Part shown: positions 1-7,971 of the stretch, piece after piece
How positions within the stretch are numbered: position 1 is the first letter of the stretch
Layout: every line of letters begins with the position of its first letter
From: Methylocystaceae bacterium
GTDB taxonomy: Bacteria; Pseudomonadota; Alphaproteobacteria; Rhizobiales; Beijerinckiaceae
Assembly: GCA_009773555.1 (NCBI GenBank)
Contig: WSXZ01000007.1
Coordinates: 1 to 48,156, forward strand
DNA: 48,156 nucleotides
Reading direction: 5' to 3'
The notes under the pieces: generated by a model
Databases searched by the model: none
Seen by the model: only the letters and a program-made list of their open reading frames with translations
What the model was told of the DNA's origin: nothing
Program-made: the position numbers and the translations under genes

Positions 1-80
1 ACGGCGTCGCCAACATCGCCCAAGCACTTTGGAGCGGAGCACTCGATCCCGCCGTCACCCTCTCATACCGAGGCTTGTAA
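1..80 (+). CDS. 3' end of an unidentified gene (possible curlin-like protein)
   Basis: The frame beginning at base 3 is open to a TAA at 78-80 and reads about 25 residues, with GVANIAQ near its start and LSYRGL at its end. The G-x-x-N-x-A-Q spacing resembles the curlin repeats of the genes that follow on the same strand, so this may be the tail of another member of the cluster. Only the last residues are in the window, so both the coding status and the family are inference. Confidence 0.35.
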   Translation, partial: GVANIAQALWSGALDPAVTLSYRGL

Positions 81-145
81 AGAGCGTTGAACAGCCCTGC
101 GTGCTGGTCGTCTGATTAGAAAAAATCTCTAGAAGGATCCTCCCC

Positions 146-973
146 ATGAAGAAGCTCTCGCTTGTGGCCATCGCCGCCGTGCTCGCTACCCCCGCTTTCG
201 CTGACCCGATCGGCGCCAACGTCGGCATCAACACCTCCGTCTCGCAGGGCGTGAACGTCGGCAGCGTCACCAACCTCGGCCTCAACAACGTTGGCGTCGT
301 CAATCAGAACGTCGCCGTCGGCGGCGGCATCGATCTCGCCGCTGGCGCGTTCAGCCAGGCCACGGCCAATTTCAACATGGACACGCATGCCTTCAGCGTC
401 GGCAGCATCGTCGACTCGGGCAATGGCGGCGAAGGCGGCGACGTCAACGTTGTGGCGATCAACGCCGCGGTGGCGGTGTCTGATACCGAAACGACTCAGG
501 CCGGTCTTGCCGGCGGCCTCGCGATCCCGGTTGCGCTTTCGGCCAATGGCACGGCGCTGCAGGACGCGTCCGCGACCCCGATCGTTCCGATTAACGTTGG
601 CGTCGGCACCGGCGACAGCACCACCGCGTCGGCCGCGAGACTCACCACGGTGCAGGCCAATCTCTCGTCCCAGCAGTCGGCCACGGCCGCCAGCGCCACC
701 CAGGACGGCATCGGCAATGGCATCGACGCCAATGGCGGCAACGGCCAGGCCTTCATGATCACCATCGGCTCCAACAACACCAGCATCGACAACACCTCGG
801 TGTCGCGGATCGAAGTCGACACCAACATCAATGTCGCCGATCGTGGCGGCGTCGCTGGCGGCCTGCGCGTCGACGACTCCTTCAACCCGATCGATATCCA
901 GGACAATGCTATCGCGCTCGCCGGCGTCGCGGTCACCGCGAACCACAACGCCATCGGCAACGGCGCTCCCTGA
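146..973 (+). CDS. Secreted Asn/Gly/Val-rich curlin-like protein
   Basis: 275 residues. A signal peptide (MKKLSLVAIAAVLATPAFA, cut near residue 19) sends it out of the cytoplasm. Residues about 25-60 contain spaced Asn/Gly/Gln units (NxGxxNxGxVNQN) of the kind that form beta-solenoid or curli-like strands. The rest is rich in Asn, Thr, Ala and Val, with no Cys and no catalytic motif. The segment around residues 75-92 (NMDTHAFSVGSIVDS) recurs in the 118-residue protein at 3711, so the two are paralogues. Start choice: AGAAGGAT at 131-138 lies 7 nt before the ATG. It leads a plus-strand run of secreted proteins and a porin. A surface fibre or matrix role is inference; no csgG/csgE/csgF-type export gene is seen. 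Confidence 0.75.
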   Translation: MKKLSLVAIAAVLATPAFADPIGANVGINTSVSQGVNVGSVTNLGLNNVGVVNQNVAVGGGIDLAAGAFSQATANFNMDTHAFSVGSIVDSGNGGEGGDVNVVAINAAVAVSDTETTQAGLAGGLAIPVALSANGTALQDASATPIVPINVGVGTGDSTTASAARLTTVQANLSSQQSATAASATQDGIGNGIDANGGNGQAFMITIGSNNTSIDNTSVSRIEVDTNINVADRGGVAGGLRVDDSFNPIDIQDNAIALAGVAVTANHNAIGNGAP

Positions 974-1034
974 TCTTAGCAAGCCTGGCTAACATCGAGG
1001 GCGGCGTGCAGCATATGTTCAAAGGATCAGTCCT

Positions 1035-1304
1035 ATGAAGCCAATACTGCAAGCCGCCCTCGTCGTTCTCTTCGGTCTCTCTGCAATTGCGTCGCCCGCC
1101 GACGCAGCCAAGAGCCACAGGCAGAGACGATCTATAGCGGTCGTGGCTGAGGACAGTTCGCCGGCATGTCTCGGCGGCTATTTGGCGCAAACGGAAGCCC
1201 AGGATTATCTCAGAGACGACATCTGGGTCTTGGAGCCGGTTCCGGGCAGCGACAATCGCCCCTATCGCTTCGACTGTCGGCAGCCGGTTTTTTTCAGGCG
1301 TTAG
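1035..1304 (+). CDS. Small secreted protein of unknown function
   Basis: 89 residues with a clear signal peptide ending near ASPADA (residue 24). The mature part is about 65 residues, basic at first (KSHRQRR), with two Cys (in PACLGGY and FDCRQ) that could form a disulphide. I do not recognise a family. AAAGGA (1021-1026) stands 8 nt before the ATG, the same arrangement as the other genes of this cluster. It lies 61 nt after the curlin-like gene and 73 nt before the next, so co-expression with them is likely. Confidence 0.6.
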   Translation: MKPILQAALVVLFGLSAIASPADAAKSHRQRRSIAVVAEDSSPACLGGYLAQTEAQDYLRDDIWVLEPVPGSDNRPYRFDCRQPVFFRR

Positions 1305-1377
1305 CTCTGAGCGCTTTGTCTTTGAGAGTGCGCCGCCGCGCGCTTGGTCGTCATTTTTCGAGAGCTGGGAATAGACG

Positions 1378-1962
1378 ATGTCGCGAACCTCGCTTTTAGC
1401 CGCAATCTTCCTCCTGAGCGTCATGAATTCCGCCTTTGCGCAGATGGCGACGCAAAGCGCGCCTTTCAATTTCGCATATGGGTTCACCGGCGGATCGCAG
1501 TCGTCCATCGACCTCTCGCAGTCCGGCTTCGTGAACGTCTATTATGGAGTTCAGGATTCCAATCAGGCGAATCAAGCGGTGATCAACCAGAACGGGCTCA
1601 ACAACTATTCGCAGATGCAGCAGATCGGCGACTCCACGGGTCAGTCTAGCGGCGGCGCGAGCGTTCGCGGCGACGGTCCGCGTTTTGGCGCACAGAATTA
1701 CGCGTCCGTGACCCAGAACGGCGTGGAGAACAGTTCGCAGATCACGCAAATGGGCGGCACGAATGTCGCCGCGGTCGCGCAAAACTCCTATGTCGGAAAT
1801 GGTTCGGCGCCTCGCGTGCTGGTGCCGACCGACGGCCCGATCTACCAGTCCTATCAAACGCCAGAAGGCTATCTCTCTCTGTTCGCCACGGACAGCATGA
1901 GTCTGGCGATCTGGACGCCGCCAGGTCTGACGGCGACGAACAGCTTTGGACGAATGCACTAA
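1378..1962 (+). CDS. Curlin-repeat secreted protein
   Basis: 194 residues. The signal peptide ends at NSAFA (about residue 21). The middle (residues about 60-140) carries curlin-type units, such as NQAVINQNGLNNYSQMQQIG and NYASVTQNGVENSSQITQMG, which match the family spacing of Gln-x-Gly-x-x-Asn-x-(Ala/Ser)-x-x-x-Gln. In curli such units stack into amyloid. The C-terminal about 50 residues lack repeats and are richer in Pro and Tyr. It sits between the small secreted protein and the porin gene on the same strand. A surface amyloid or adhesin subunit is the best inference. Identity with CsgA or CsgB is not claimed, because the repeats are fewer and less regular. Confidence 0.75.
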   Translation: MSRTSLLAAIFLLSVMNSAFAQMATQSAPFNFAYGFTGGSQSSIDLSQSGFVNVYYGVQDSNQANQAVINQNGLNNYSQMQQIGDSTGQSSGGASVRGDGPRFGAQNYASVTQNGVENSSQITQMGGTNVAAVAQNSYVGNGSAPRVLVPTDGPIYQSYQTPEGYLSLFATDSMSLAIWTPPGLTATNSFGRMH

Positions 1963-2001
1963 CGACGAACCTTTGACTTGATGTCCAAAGGACAGGACTA
2001 C

Positions 2002-3561
2002 GTGAAAAAGCGAACAAAAATCGTCGTATCGTTCGCCTGCGCCGCCGGAATGGCGGGCGCGTCGACTGCGCTCGCACAGCCGGCAAGCTTCGATAAGGGC
2101 GTCGACGCTTCGATTCTGGAAGCTGAGCGCGCCATCCAAGAGCTCAACGCCGCGTCAAAAACGCGAGTGAAAGAGAAGCGTCCTGTCAGTCAGCCGGTAG
2201 CAAAAGCGGCGCCGCGGCCCGTCGTCAGAATGACCGGGCCGTGCAATCTGAACGGCAACACCCAATTTTTTCAAATTCCCTATATCGGCTTTTGCGGCGC
2301 GGTCCACGGATCCTTTACCGGTTTCCTGGGCAAGGACTTTGCGACCGAAGACATAGCGTTCACGACGCAGCGGCTTCCTGCCTATCGATACGGGTGGAAC
2401 GGTCTCGGATTGAGCGCCGCCGTGCCGATGCTGTACTATTGGAAAAATCCGCTCGTGGGCAAGACGACGTCCGGCGCCTATACCGGCACATACAGCATGG
2501 TGAATTTTCTGGCCTTCCGGAACACGGATTACGGAACGATCTCCGTGTTCGTCAATGCCGGAGTGTTCGCCAGGACGGTAAAAAATTATGAAGGCGAAAC
2601 GCGCATATCGCTGAACCAATTCTACGGAAACTATTGGCGGGGCGCTCTCGACCAAGCCTGGGTTCAATTCGGCGGGCTGCGCGTCGGACTCCAGCCCTCG
2701 CTCTTCAGTTTCAGCCGCACCGGCTACACCTTCATGCCGGGCTACGCGTCCTACATGACGACGCCGGCGGTTTCGTACACTCACAGAATCGAAAATATCA
2801 ACGTTCTCCCAGGTCTCCTGCCGCGCTTGGGCGCCTCGATCAGCGTATCGGCTGAAGATCCGACGCTGAGGCGTTATCCGGACGGGGTTCTGTCGAGATA
2901 TCCGACGGGCATGGGATACCCGGACTTTGTCGCGCAATTACGCGTCGGCGCCCCCGCCTTCGTCGTCCACGCGTCGGGAGCGATGCACGAAATCAGGGAT
3001 GTTTCCGCCAACGCGTACAATTCCTTCATGCCGAAATACTCCACTTGGGGTTGGGCTGCGCAGCTTGCCGGCGAATATCGTTGGAAGTGGAGCGGGCTCA
3101 TCGGTCCCCTTGGCGGCGAAATGTACGGCAAGGCCATGCTATCGGCGACCGCCACTCAAGGCGCGCTTTCGTATCTCGGCATGCCGTATATGTCGATCGA
3201 CTATGTGAGCAGCTCGACCGGAACGATCCAGAGGAGCTCCGGTCAGTCATTCATGGGATCCTACGAACATCTTTGGACTCCGGTGTTCAAGACCTCGATC
3301 ACGGGAGCGGCGTTTCAGACCTACATGGGCTCCGCCCCGGAATTTCTCGGCTTCGGCAACGTCGCTTTCGGCTTCAATACGCAAGTCAGAGGTCAACGCG
3401 TCGTCGGAAACGCCGAGTATTGGGCCGGCGAGGGGTGGGCGTTCGGTCTGGAAGGCGGTTGGACATGGAGCCAAGCCAACGGCCAATACCTCGGCGGACG
3501 CGGCCTGCCGGTGGCCGTCAACTTCCCGAACGTCCTCACCTATATGCGGAAGGCTTTTTGA
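2002..3561 (+). CDS. Outer-membrane porin (alphaproteobacterial Porin_2-like)
   Basis: About 519 residues from the GTG at 2002. This start is chosen over TTG 1978 and ATG 1981 because it puts a basic signal sequence (KKRTKIVVSF, ending STALAQ) at the N-terminus and has AAAGGA (1987-1992) 9 nt upstream. The mature protein starts with a short coiled-coil-like stretch (ILEAERAIQELNAASK), then a Pro/Lys linker, then a long barrel region of alternating aromatic and polar strands, and ends in a C-terminal Phe (MRKAF), the usual signal for barrel insertion. Family knowledge: Porin_2 proteins form outer-membrane diffusion channels. It lies 39 nt after the curlin-repeat gene, so it may be an export route or anchor for those proteins; that is speculation. 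Confidence 0.8.
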   Translation: MKKRTKIVVSFACAAGMAGASTALAQPASFDKGVDASILEAERAIQELNAASKTRVKEKRPVSQPVAKAAPRPVVRMTGPCNLNGNTQFFQIPYIGFCGAVHGSFTGFLGKDFATEDIAFTTQRLPAYRYGWNGLGLSAAVPMLYYWKNPLVGKTTSGAYTGTYSMVNFLAFRNTDYGTISVFVNAGVFARTVKNYEGETRISLNQFYGNYWRGALDQAWVQFGGLRVGLQPSLFSFSRTGYTFMPGYASYMTTPAVSYTHRIENINVLPGLLPRLGASISVSAEDPTLRRYPDGVLSRYPTGMGYPDFVAQLRVGAPAFVVHASGAMHEIRDVSANAYNSFMPKYSTWGWAAQLAGEYRWKWSGLIGPLGGEMYGKAMLSATATQGALSYLGMPYMSIDYVSSSTGTIQRSSGQSFMGSYEHLWTPVFKTSITGAAFQTYMGSAPEFLGFGNVAFGFNTQVRGQRVVGNAEYWAGEGWAFGLEGGWTWSQANGQYLGGRGLPVAVNFPNVLTYMRKAF

Positions 3562-3710
3562 TGAGGCCGGAGACATGTGGCGTTTCGGCCACATCGCGGA
3601 TTCTATCGCAGTTCGTCGAGGTCGGAACGATCGACCGCGGCGCGCTGCAAAGCTAGGGTGACTATAGGCAGTATCCGAACAACGAAGGCCAACTTCCAGG
3701 GACCAGACTC

Positions 3711-4067
3711 ATGAAAAAGCTGATCGCGACACTATCCTTCTGCACGCTCGCTGCCGGTTCGGCCCTCGCCGACGGTCAGAACAATCAGAACCAGAATCAG
3801 TCCCAAGCGTACGGCAACAACTATTCGACCGTCACACAGATCGGCGTGAACAATAACGCCGCCGTCGTTCAGAACGGCTCGGTCGGCGGAAGCCTCGTCG
3901 ATCTTGGTTCGGGCAACCAGAATCAGACCAATGTGAACATCGATAAGCAAGCCTTCGCGATCGGCAGCATTATCGACAGCGAGGGCGCAACGATCAGCAA
4001 GACGGACTCTGACAACATTTCCATTTCCAATAATGCGCAAGCCTCGATCGTCACGCCCATCCAATAG
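3711..4067 (+). CDS. Small curlin-like secreted protein, paralogue of the 146-973 product
   Basis: 118 residues. The signal peptide ends at GSALA (residue 20). The mature protein starts with a Gln/Asn run (NNQNQNQSQ), then a curlin-like unit (YSTVTQIGVNNNAAVVQNG), then a segment that aligns with the 275-residue protein at 146: VGG, an Asn/Gln-rich stretch, then IDKQAFAIGSIIDS. It behaves like a shortened copy lacking the long C-terminal region. AGGGA lies about 8 nt before the ATG. It is the last gene of the plus-strand cluster and is followed by a strong terminator. A secreted structural subunit is inferred. Confidence 0.75.
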   Translation: MKKLIATLSFCTLAAGSALADGQNNQNQNQSQAYGNNYSTVTQIGVNNNAAVVQNGSVGGSLVDLGSGNQNQTNVNIDKQAFAIGSIIDSEGATISKTDSDNISISNNAQASIVTPIQ

Positions 4068-4099
4068 GCGCGGCGAAGCGTAAGATTGCCGAACCAAAA

Positions 4100-4122
4100 A
4101 ACCCCAGCCTCCGGCTGGGGTT
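4100..4122. terminator. Bidirectional intrinsic terminator
   Basis: A perfect 10-bp stem (AACCCCAGCC at 4100-4109 with GGCTGGGGTT at 4113-4122) has a TCC loop. It is flanked by an A run (4096-4101) on one side and by TTT on the other, so it can stop transcripts arriving from both the secreted-protein cluster (plus) and the MORN gene (minus). Confidence 0.85.
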
Positions 4123-4221
4123 TCCGCTTTCAAGGACGTCGCCTCAGCGAGGCGGCCCGCCTTGGCGACCACCGATCAAACGAGACCCCGCGCCCGCTGG
4201 CGCGCCGAGCCTACGCGCGGT

Positions 4222-5220
4222 CTATTGGGGCTGATATTTGCCCGCGCTGAACAGTCCGGTCTGCGATTGCCCGTCAGGCAAGCTCATCGTTCCCTGGCCG
4301 TCCGGCTCGCCATTCTGGAACTCGCCGCGGTAGGAGGCGCCATTCGGCAGCGTGAGAATGCCCTTGCCGTGCGGGCGTCCATCGCGGAATTCGCCCACAT
4401 ATTTCTTGCCGTCGGGAAATGTGTAAGCGCCCTTGCCGACGATCCGGCCATTGACGAATTCGCCGCTGTAGCTTTCGCCGTTGGCGATCGTGAACGTGCC
4501 TTTGCCGTGACGGATGCCGTTGCGGAACTCACCGACGTATTGGCCGCCGGACGCGAAGGTAATCGCGCCGCGACCGGTCGCTTTTCCGTCGCGGAACTCG
4601 CCCGCATAAAAGTCGCCGTTTGGAAACTTGAGTCCGCCGACGCAGCGCTTCCAGGGCGTCGCCAAACTGACGTCGCAAGGCGGCAGGCCGGTTTTCGGCC
4701 CCTTCTGTTCGCTTTGCGCCGCGCTGCTGGCTTTCGGTCTGATGGCAAGTTCGCCATTAATGAAATTTCCGGAGAACTTCTTGCCATCGGGCATAGTGAC
4801 CGCGCCCATGCCATGGGGAACATCCGCCTTGAACTGGCCGACATAGATTTTTCCGTCAGCGGACACCAATTTGCCCTGCCCGCTTTTTTTCCCGTCCTTG
4901 AAACTGCCGGTGTAGGATTCTCCGTCAGGATGGGTGATGGTCCCTTTGCCGTTTGGCGCGCCGTCGCGGAATTGCCCTTCGTATCTCTTGCCGTCCGTGA
5001 AAATGAGCGCGCCCTTACCGTAAGCTTTGCCGCCTTTCATCTCTCCAATATAGCGATTGCCGTCGGGCGCCGTTATAACGCCGAAGCAATGTTTCGAGAT
5101 GTTTTCTTGCGTGCATTTGGGAACGATTTCCGCCGATGCTGGAAGCGAGCCGACAGCTCCCGTACAAAGCGCAAGCATCAATATGCTGCGGCGAAATTTT
5201 GGGACTGAGGCGTAAGGCAT
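4222..5220 (-). CDS. Secreted MORN-repeat protein
   Basis: 332 residues. The N-terminus has a signal-like stretch (LMLALCTGAVGSLPASA). Two MORN blocks follow: about four full repeats (YIGEMKGGKAYGKGALIFTD and the like) at residues about 55-150, and about five at 205-315, separated by a linker with Cys-containing LPPCDVSL. MORN repeats (Y-x-G-x-F-x-x-G-x-x-x-G-x-G) form extended beta-hairpin surfaces that bind membranes, proteins or peptidoglycan-associated partners. No catalytic domain is attached. It converges with the secreted-protein cluster and is 129 nt from the transglycosylase gene. Function beyond a scaffold role is unknown. Confidence 0.85.
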   Translation of the reverse strand: MPYASVPKFRRSILMLALCTGAVGSLPASAEIVPKCTQENISKHCFGVITAPDGNRYIGEMKGGKAYGKGALIFTDGKRYEGQFRDGAPNGKGTITHPDGESYTGSFKDGKKSGQGKLVSADGKIYVGQFKADVPHGMGAVTMPDGKKFSGNFINGELAIRPKASSAAQSEQKGPKTGLPPCDVSLATPWKRCVGGLKFPNGDFYAGEFRDGKATGRGAITFASGGQYVGEFRNGIRHGKGTFTIANGESYSGEFVNGRIVGKGAYTFPDGKKYVGEFRDGRPHGKGILTLPNGASYRGEFQNGEPDGQGTMSLPDGQSQTGLFSAGKYQPQ

Positions 5221-5349
5221 GGCAAAACCTGCGCTGGTGAAGCGACGGAACCGTGAGCTTATAGCTCAGTCAAAATTTAGAACAACGAACTTTTTCAAGT
5301 GGATTTTGTTCAGCGTCTTTGGACATGCGCCTGAACAACGCGACGCCGC

Positions 5350-6192
5350 TCATAGCGCGCCCGTGAGCTTTGTCGCCAGCAGGGCGATGGTTTTTACGTA
5401 AACGCGCGCCTGATTCCACTCGAGCAAAACCGCGAAGTTGGGCTCGCCTTCATTCCAGCCCGCGCCCGCGCGCCAGCCTTTGCCCTTGAGGAAATTCGCC
5501 GTCGACGCCAGCGCGTCGGCGGTGGATCCTATGAGATCGCGTCTGCCGTCGCCGTCGAAATCGACGCCATATTTCAGATAGGAGGAAGGCATGAATTGCG
5601 TCTGGCCGATTTCTCCAGCCCAGTCGCCGCGCATCTGCGCCGGGGACATATCGCCGCGCTCAACGATTTTCAGCGCATGCTTCAGCTCTTCATTGAACTG
5701 CGGGGAGCGCCTGCAGTCATAGGCGAGCGTCGCCAGCGCCTGCATCGTCCTGAAGCGCCCATTGTCGGCGCCAAAGCCCGTTTCCAATCCCCAGATCGCC
5801 ACAAGCACCGCTCCGGGAACGCCATAACGCGCCTCTATCTGTGCGAGCAGCGCCGCGTGCCGCTGAAGCATCGCCCGCGCCTTGCGCAAGCGGGCGGGCG
5901 TCACCAGGCGACTCGAAAACTTCTCGAAACTTTGGTGAAAAATCCGCTGTCCGCGGTCGCGGCCAATCACCGCGTGATCATAGGTTACGCCGGCCAGCGC
6001 CGCGTCGAGCGTCCGTTGCGAAACGCCTTCCGCCGCGGCGTCGCGTTTCATCTCCTCAAGCCATTGGCTAAAACCGGCCGCAGACGATCCGCAGGGCGCG
6101 GCGCGCGCCGATACGGCGCACGCGCCCAAAGCCAGCGCGCTGGCGGCAAGTAACACACCCCACGCCTTGGCGCTTTTCGACAGCCGGTTCAT
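5350..6192 (-). CDS. Lytic murein transglycosylase, MltB family
   Basis: About 280 residues from the ATG at 6192, preferred over a TTG at 6228 because it begins just before the hydrophobic export segment (AWGVLLAASALALGACAVSA). The fold markers of MltB-type enzymes are present: VAIWGLETGFG with the catalytic Glu, then GDWAGEIGQTQFMPSSYLKY, followed by DFDGDGRRDL. These enzymes cleave the MurNAc-GlcNAc bond in peptidoglycan to give 1,6-anhydro ends in the periplasm. The Cys in ALGACAVSA might be a lipobox-like site, but the following residues are not typical, so a lipoprotein is uncertain. The C-terminus lacks the extra peptidoglycan-binding domain some relatives have. Confidence 0.88.
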   Translation of the reverse strand: MNRLSKSAKAWGVLLAASALALGACAVSARAAPCGSSAAGFSQWLEEMKRDAAAEGVSQRTLDAALAGVTYDHAVIGRDRGQRIFHQSFEKFSSRLVTPARLRKARAMLQRHAALLAQIEARYGVPGAVLVAIWGLETGFGADNGRFRTMQALATLAYDCRRSPQFNEELKHALKIVERGDMSPAQMRGDWAGEIGQTQFMPSSYLKYGVDFDGDGRRDLIGSTADALASTANFLKGKGWRAGAGWNEGEPNFAVLLEWNQARVYVKTIALLATKLTGAL

Positions 6193-6307
6193 GGCCGGCA
6201 GTTTAGTGGGCCTGCGAAGGCGCTGCAATCAGCCGCGCACCCTCACGGCGCCCGACCCTTGGCGGAATGCGCGGCCAACGCCGGCATTTCTCTAGCGATG
6301 CGCTGAA

Positions 6308-6535
6308 TCAGCGGCGCTTTGCCTTGAACTGGCGTTTGCAGGCGCTTGAAAGCTCGTTCATATGCGTGCGCAGGCATCTTTCGACGGCGATCGCATTGGG
6401 CTCGTCCGCCGCGCAAAACTTGTGGGAATCGCGCTCGCAGGCCGTGCGCTGCTTGTCCATCGTCCGGGCTGTCGCGGGATTGAACGCGGCGAGGCCAATG
6501 AAGGCGGAAAGAGAAAAGATCAACAGCTTACTCAT
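6308..6535 (-). CDS. Small Cys-rich secreted protein (GLG1-type repeat)
   Basis: 75 residues. A signal peptide (LLIFSLSAFIGLAAF, ending ATA) is followed by a single compact motif with four Cys. The spacing is C-x3-D-x2-KFC, then a Pro-containing gap, then V-x2-CL-x2-H-x3-LS-x2-C-x3-F. This is the pattern of the cysteine-rich GLG1 repeat, here present once in a tiny periplasmic protein. Two disulphides are expected. It stands alone between the transglycosylase and the CoA-transferase genes. The function is unknown. Confidence 0.7.
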   Translation of the reverse strand: MSKLLIFSLSAFIGLAAFNPATARTMDKQRTACERDSHKFCAADEPNAIAVERCLRTHMNELSSACKRQFKAKRR

Positions 6536-6641
6536 CGGTTGCTCTTTCGTTTAGCCTAACGACCGCTGCGCAAAGTGCGCGACGCGGCCAGAGCGATACC
6601 TGTATCGAGCGTAGTCGATATCAAGTATCAACGCCTGCCTG

Positions 6642-7304
6642 CTAATCGCGACAGAGAGGCATCTCAGGCGTAACTTCCGGCACGATCAGCCGCGCGCCAG
6701 TAGAGGCGACGATATCCGCGACGCTGACGCCGGGCGCGCGTTCACGCAGCGCCAGCCCCTCATCGGTCGGCTCAATGACGGCAAGCTCCGTCACGATCAG
6801 GCTGACGCGCCGCGCCGCCGTCGGCGGCAGTGTGAGAGTTTCGACGATCTTCGGCTCGCCCTTGGCGACGTGCTGCATCGCTATGATGACGCGCTTGGCG
6901 CCCGCGACAAGGTCCATCGCGCCGCCCATCCCCGGCGTAAACTTTCCCGGAATCATCCAGCTGGCGAGATGTCCCGCAGCGTCGATCTGCAACGCGCCAA
7001 GCACCGCCATGTCCACATGGCCGCCGCGAATCAGCGCGAAGCTCGTCGCGCTATCGAAGCTCGCGGCGCCCGGCAACGACATGATGAAGCCGCCGCCAGC
7101 GTCGATGAGATCGCGATTCTCCATTCCATCCGGCGGCGGCGCGCTGAAGCCGATGAGCCCATTTTCGCTCTGCATGGCGACCGACATTCCCTGCGGGATG
7201 AACCGCGCCACGAGAGTCGGCAGGCCGATCCCGAGATTGACGAGCATGCCGTCGCGCAGCTCCAGGGCGACGCGGCGCGCGATGATTTCCTTGGCGTCCA
7301 TCAA
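6642..7304 (-). CDS. atoA: Acetate/3-oxoacid CoA-transferase, beta subunit
   Basis: 220 residues, the normal length. It carries the catalytic-subunit hallmarks LRDGMLVNLGIGLPT and QSENGLIGF; the Glu of S-E-N-G is the residue that forms the CoA thioester in this family. Further family signatures are GAASFDSATSFALIRGGH and PGKFTPGMGGAMDLV. Together with the alpha subunit it moves CoA between a short acyl-CoA and acetoacetate or a similar acid. Its start overlaps the stop of atoD by 4 nt (ATGA), so the two are translationally coupled. It is the last gene of the galK-galT-atoD-atoA run. Confidence 0.92.
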   Translation of the reverse strand: MMDAKEIIARRVALELRDGMLVNLGIGLPTLVARFIPQGMSVAMQSENGLIGFSAPPPDGMENRDLIDAGGGFIMSLPGAASFDSATSFALIRGGHVDMAVLGALQIDAAGHLASWMIPGKFTPGMGGAMDLVAGAKRVIIAMQHVAKGEPKIVETLTLPPTAARRVSLIVTELAVIEPTDEGLALRERAPGVSVADIVASTGARLIVPEVTPEMPLCRD

Positions 7305-7957
7305 CGCGCCCTGCCCACGATGTGCGTGACGAGCACGCCCGGCGTGCGCACCGCGTCGGGCGGAATGACTCCTACGGGCACAATCTCGTTAGCTTCGACG
7401 ATGACGCAGTCCGCGGCGAAGGCCATGACCGGGTTGAAATTTGCGGCCGTGAGCCGATAGGTCAGATTGCCATAATAGTCGGCCTCATGCGCGCGAAGCA
7501 GGGCGAAATCCGCCCGCAGCGGCTTCTCGATGAGAAAGTTCGCGCCGTCGATCTCAATGACCTGCTTGCCTTGCGCAACGACCGTTCCCACGCCGGTCGG
7601 CGTCAAGACGCCGCCAAGCCCGGCGCCGCCGGCGCGAATGCGTTCGGCGAGCGTGCCTTGCGGGATGAGCTCCATGTCGATCGCGCCGGCGCTCATCAAC
7701 CGCTGCGTGGTCGGATTGGTGCCGATGTGCGAGACCTCAACGCGCGCAACGCATCCCGCTTCAATCAGCCTGCCGACGCCGACATTCGGATAGGCTGTGT
7801 CGTTGCCGATGATCGTCAATGCGCGCGCGCCACGCGCGACGAGCGCGTCGATCAACCGATCAGGCGACCCGACGCCAAGAAACCCGCCGATCATGACGCG
7901 CGCGCCGTCAAAAACGAGGGCGGCTGCGGCTTCGACGGTGATCGCGCTTTTTCTCAT
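7301..7957 (-). CDS. atoD: Acetate/3-oxoacid CoA-transferase, alpha subunit
   Basis: 218 residues, full length. The AtoD-like motifs are clear: MIGGFLGVGSPDRLIDAL near the N-terminus, the glycine-rich RAGGAGLGGVLTPTGVGT, and FLIEKPLRADFALLRAH. The alpha subunit supplies part of the CoA-binding cleft of the hetero-oligomeric enzyme in the cytoplasm. It begins only 14 nt after the galT stop, so it is probably read from the galactose promoter. The pairing of a CoA-transferase with Leloir genes is unusual and suggests shared induction rather than a shared pathway. Substrate specificity cannot be read from sequence. Confidence 0.92.
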   Translation of the reverse strand: MRKSAITVEAAAALVFDGARVMIGGFLGVGSPDRLIDALVARGARALTIIGNDTAYPNVGVGRLIEAGCVARVEVSHIGTNPTTQRLMSAGAIDMELIPQGTLAERIRAGGAGLGGVLTPTGVGTVVAQGKQVIEIDGANFLIEKPLRADFALLRAHEADYYGNLTYRLTAANFNPVMAFAADCVIVEANEIVPVGVIPPDAVRTPGVLVTHIVGRAR

Positions 7958-7971
7958 TCACCGAGCCCTGC

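Noticed and set aside
116-982. 288-codon minus-strand frame
   Set aside because: Mirror of the curlin-like gene. The product is an Asp/Arg/Gly/Val repeat artefact without a ribosome site, while the plus frame has a signal peptide.
3575-3594. 7-bp hairpin after the porin gene
   Set aside because: ATGTGGC/GCCACAT pairs around a 6-nt loop but has no U tract; too weak to call a terminator.
4162-5208. 348-codon plus-strand frame
   Set aside because: Antisense to the MORN-repeat gene; its apparent periodicity merely mirrors the MORN repeats.
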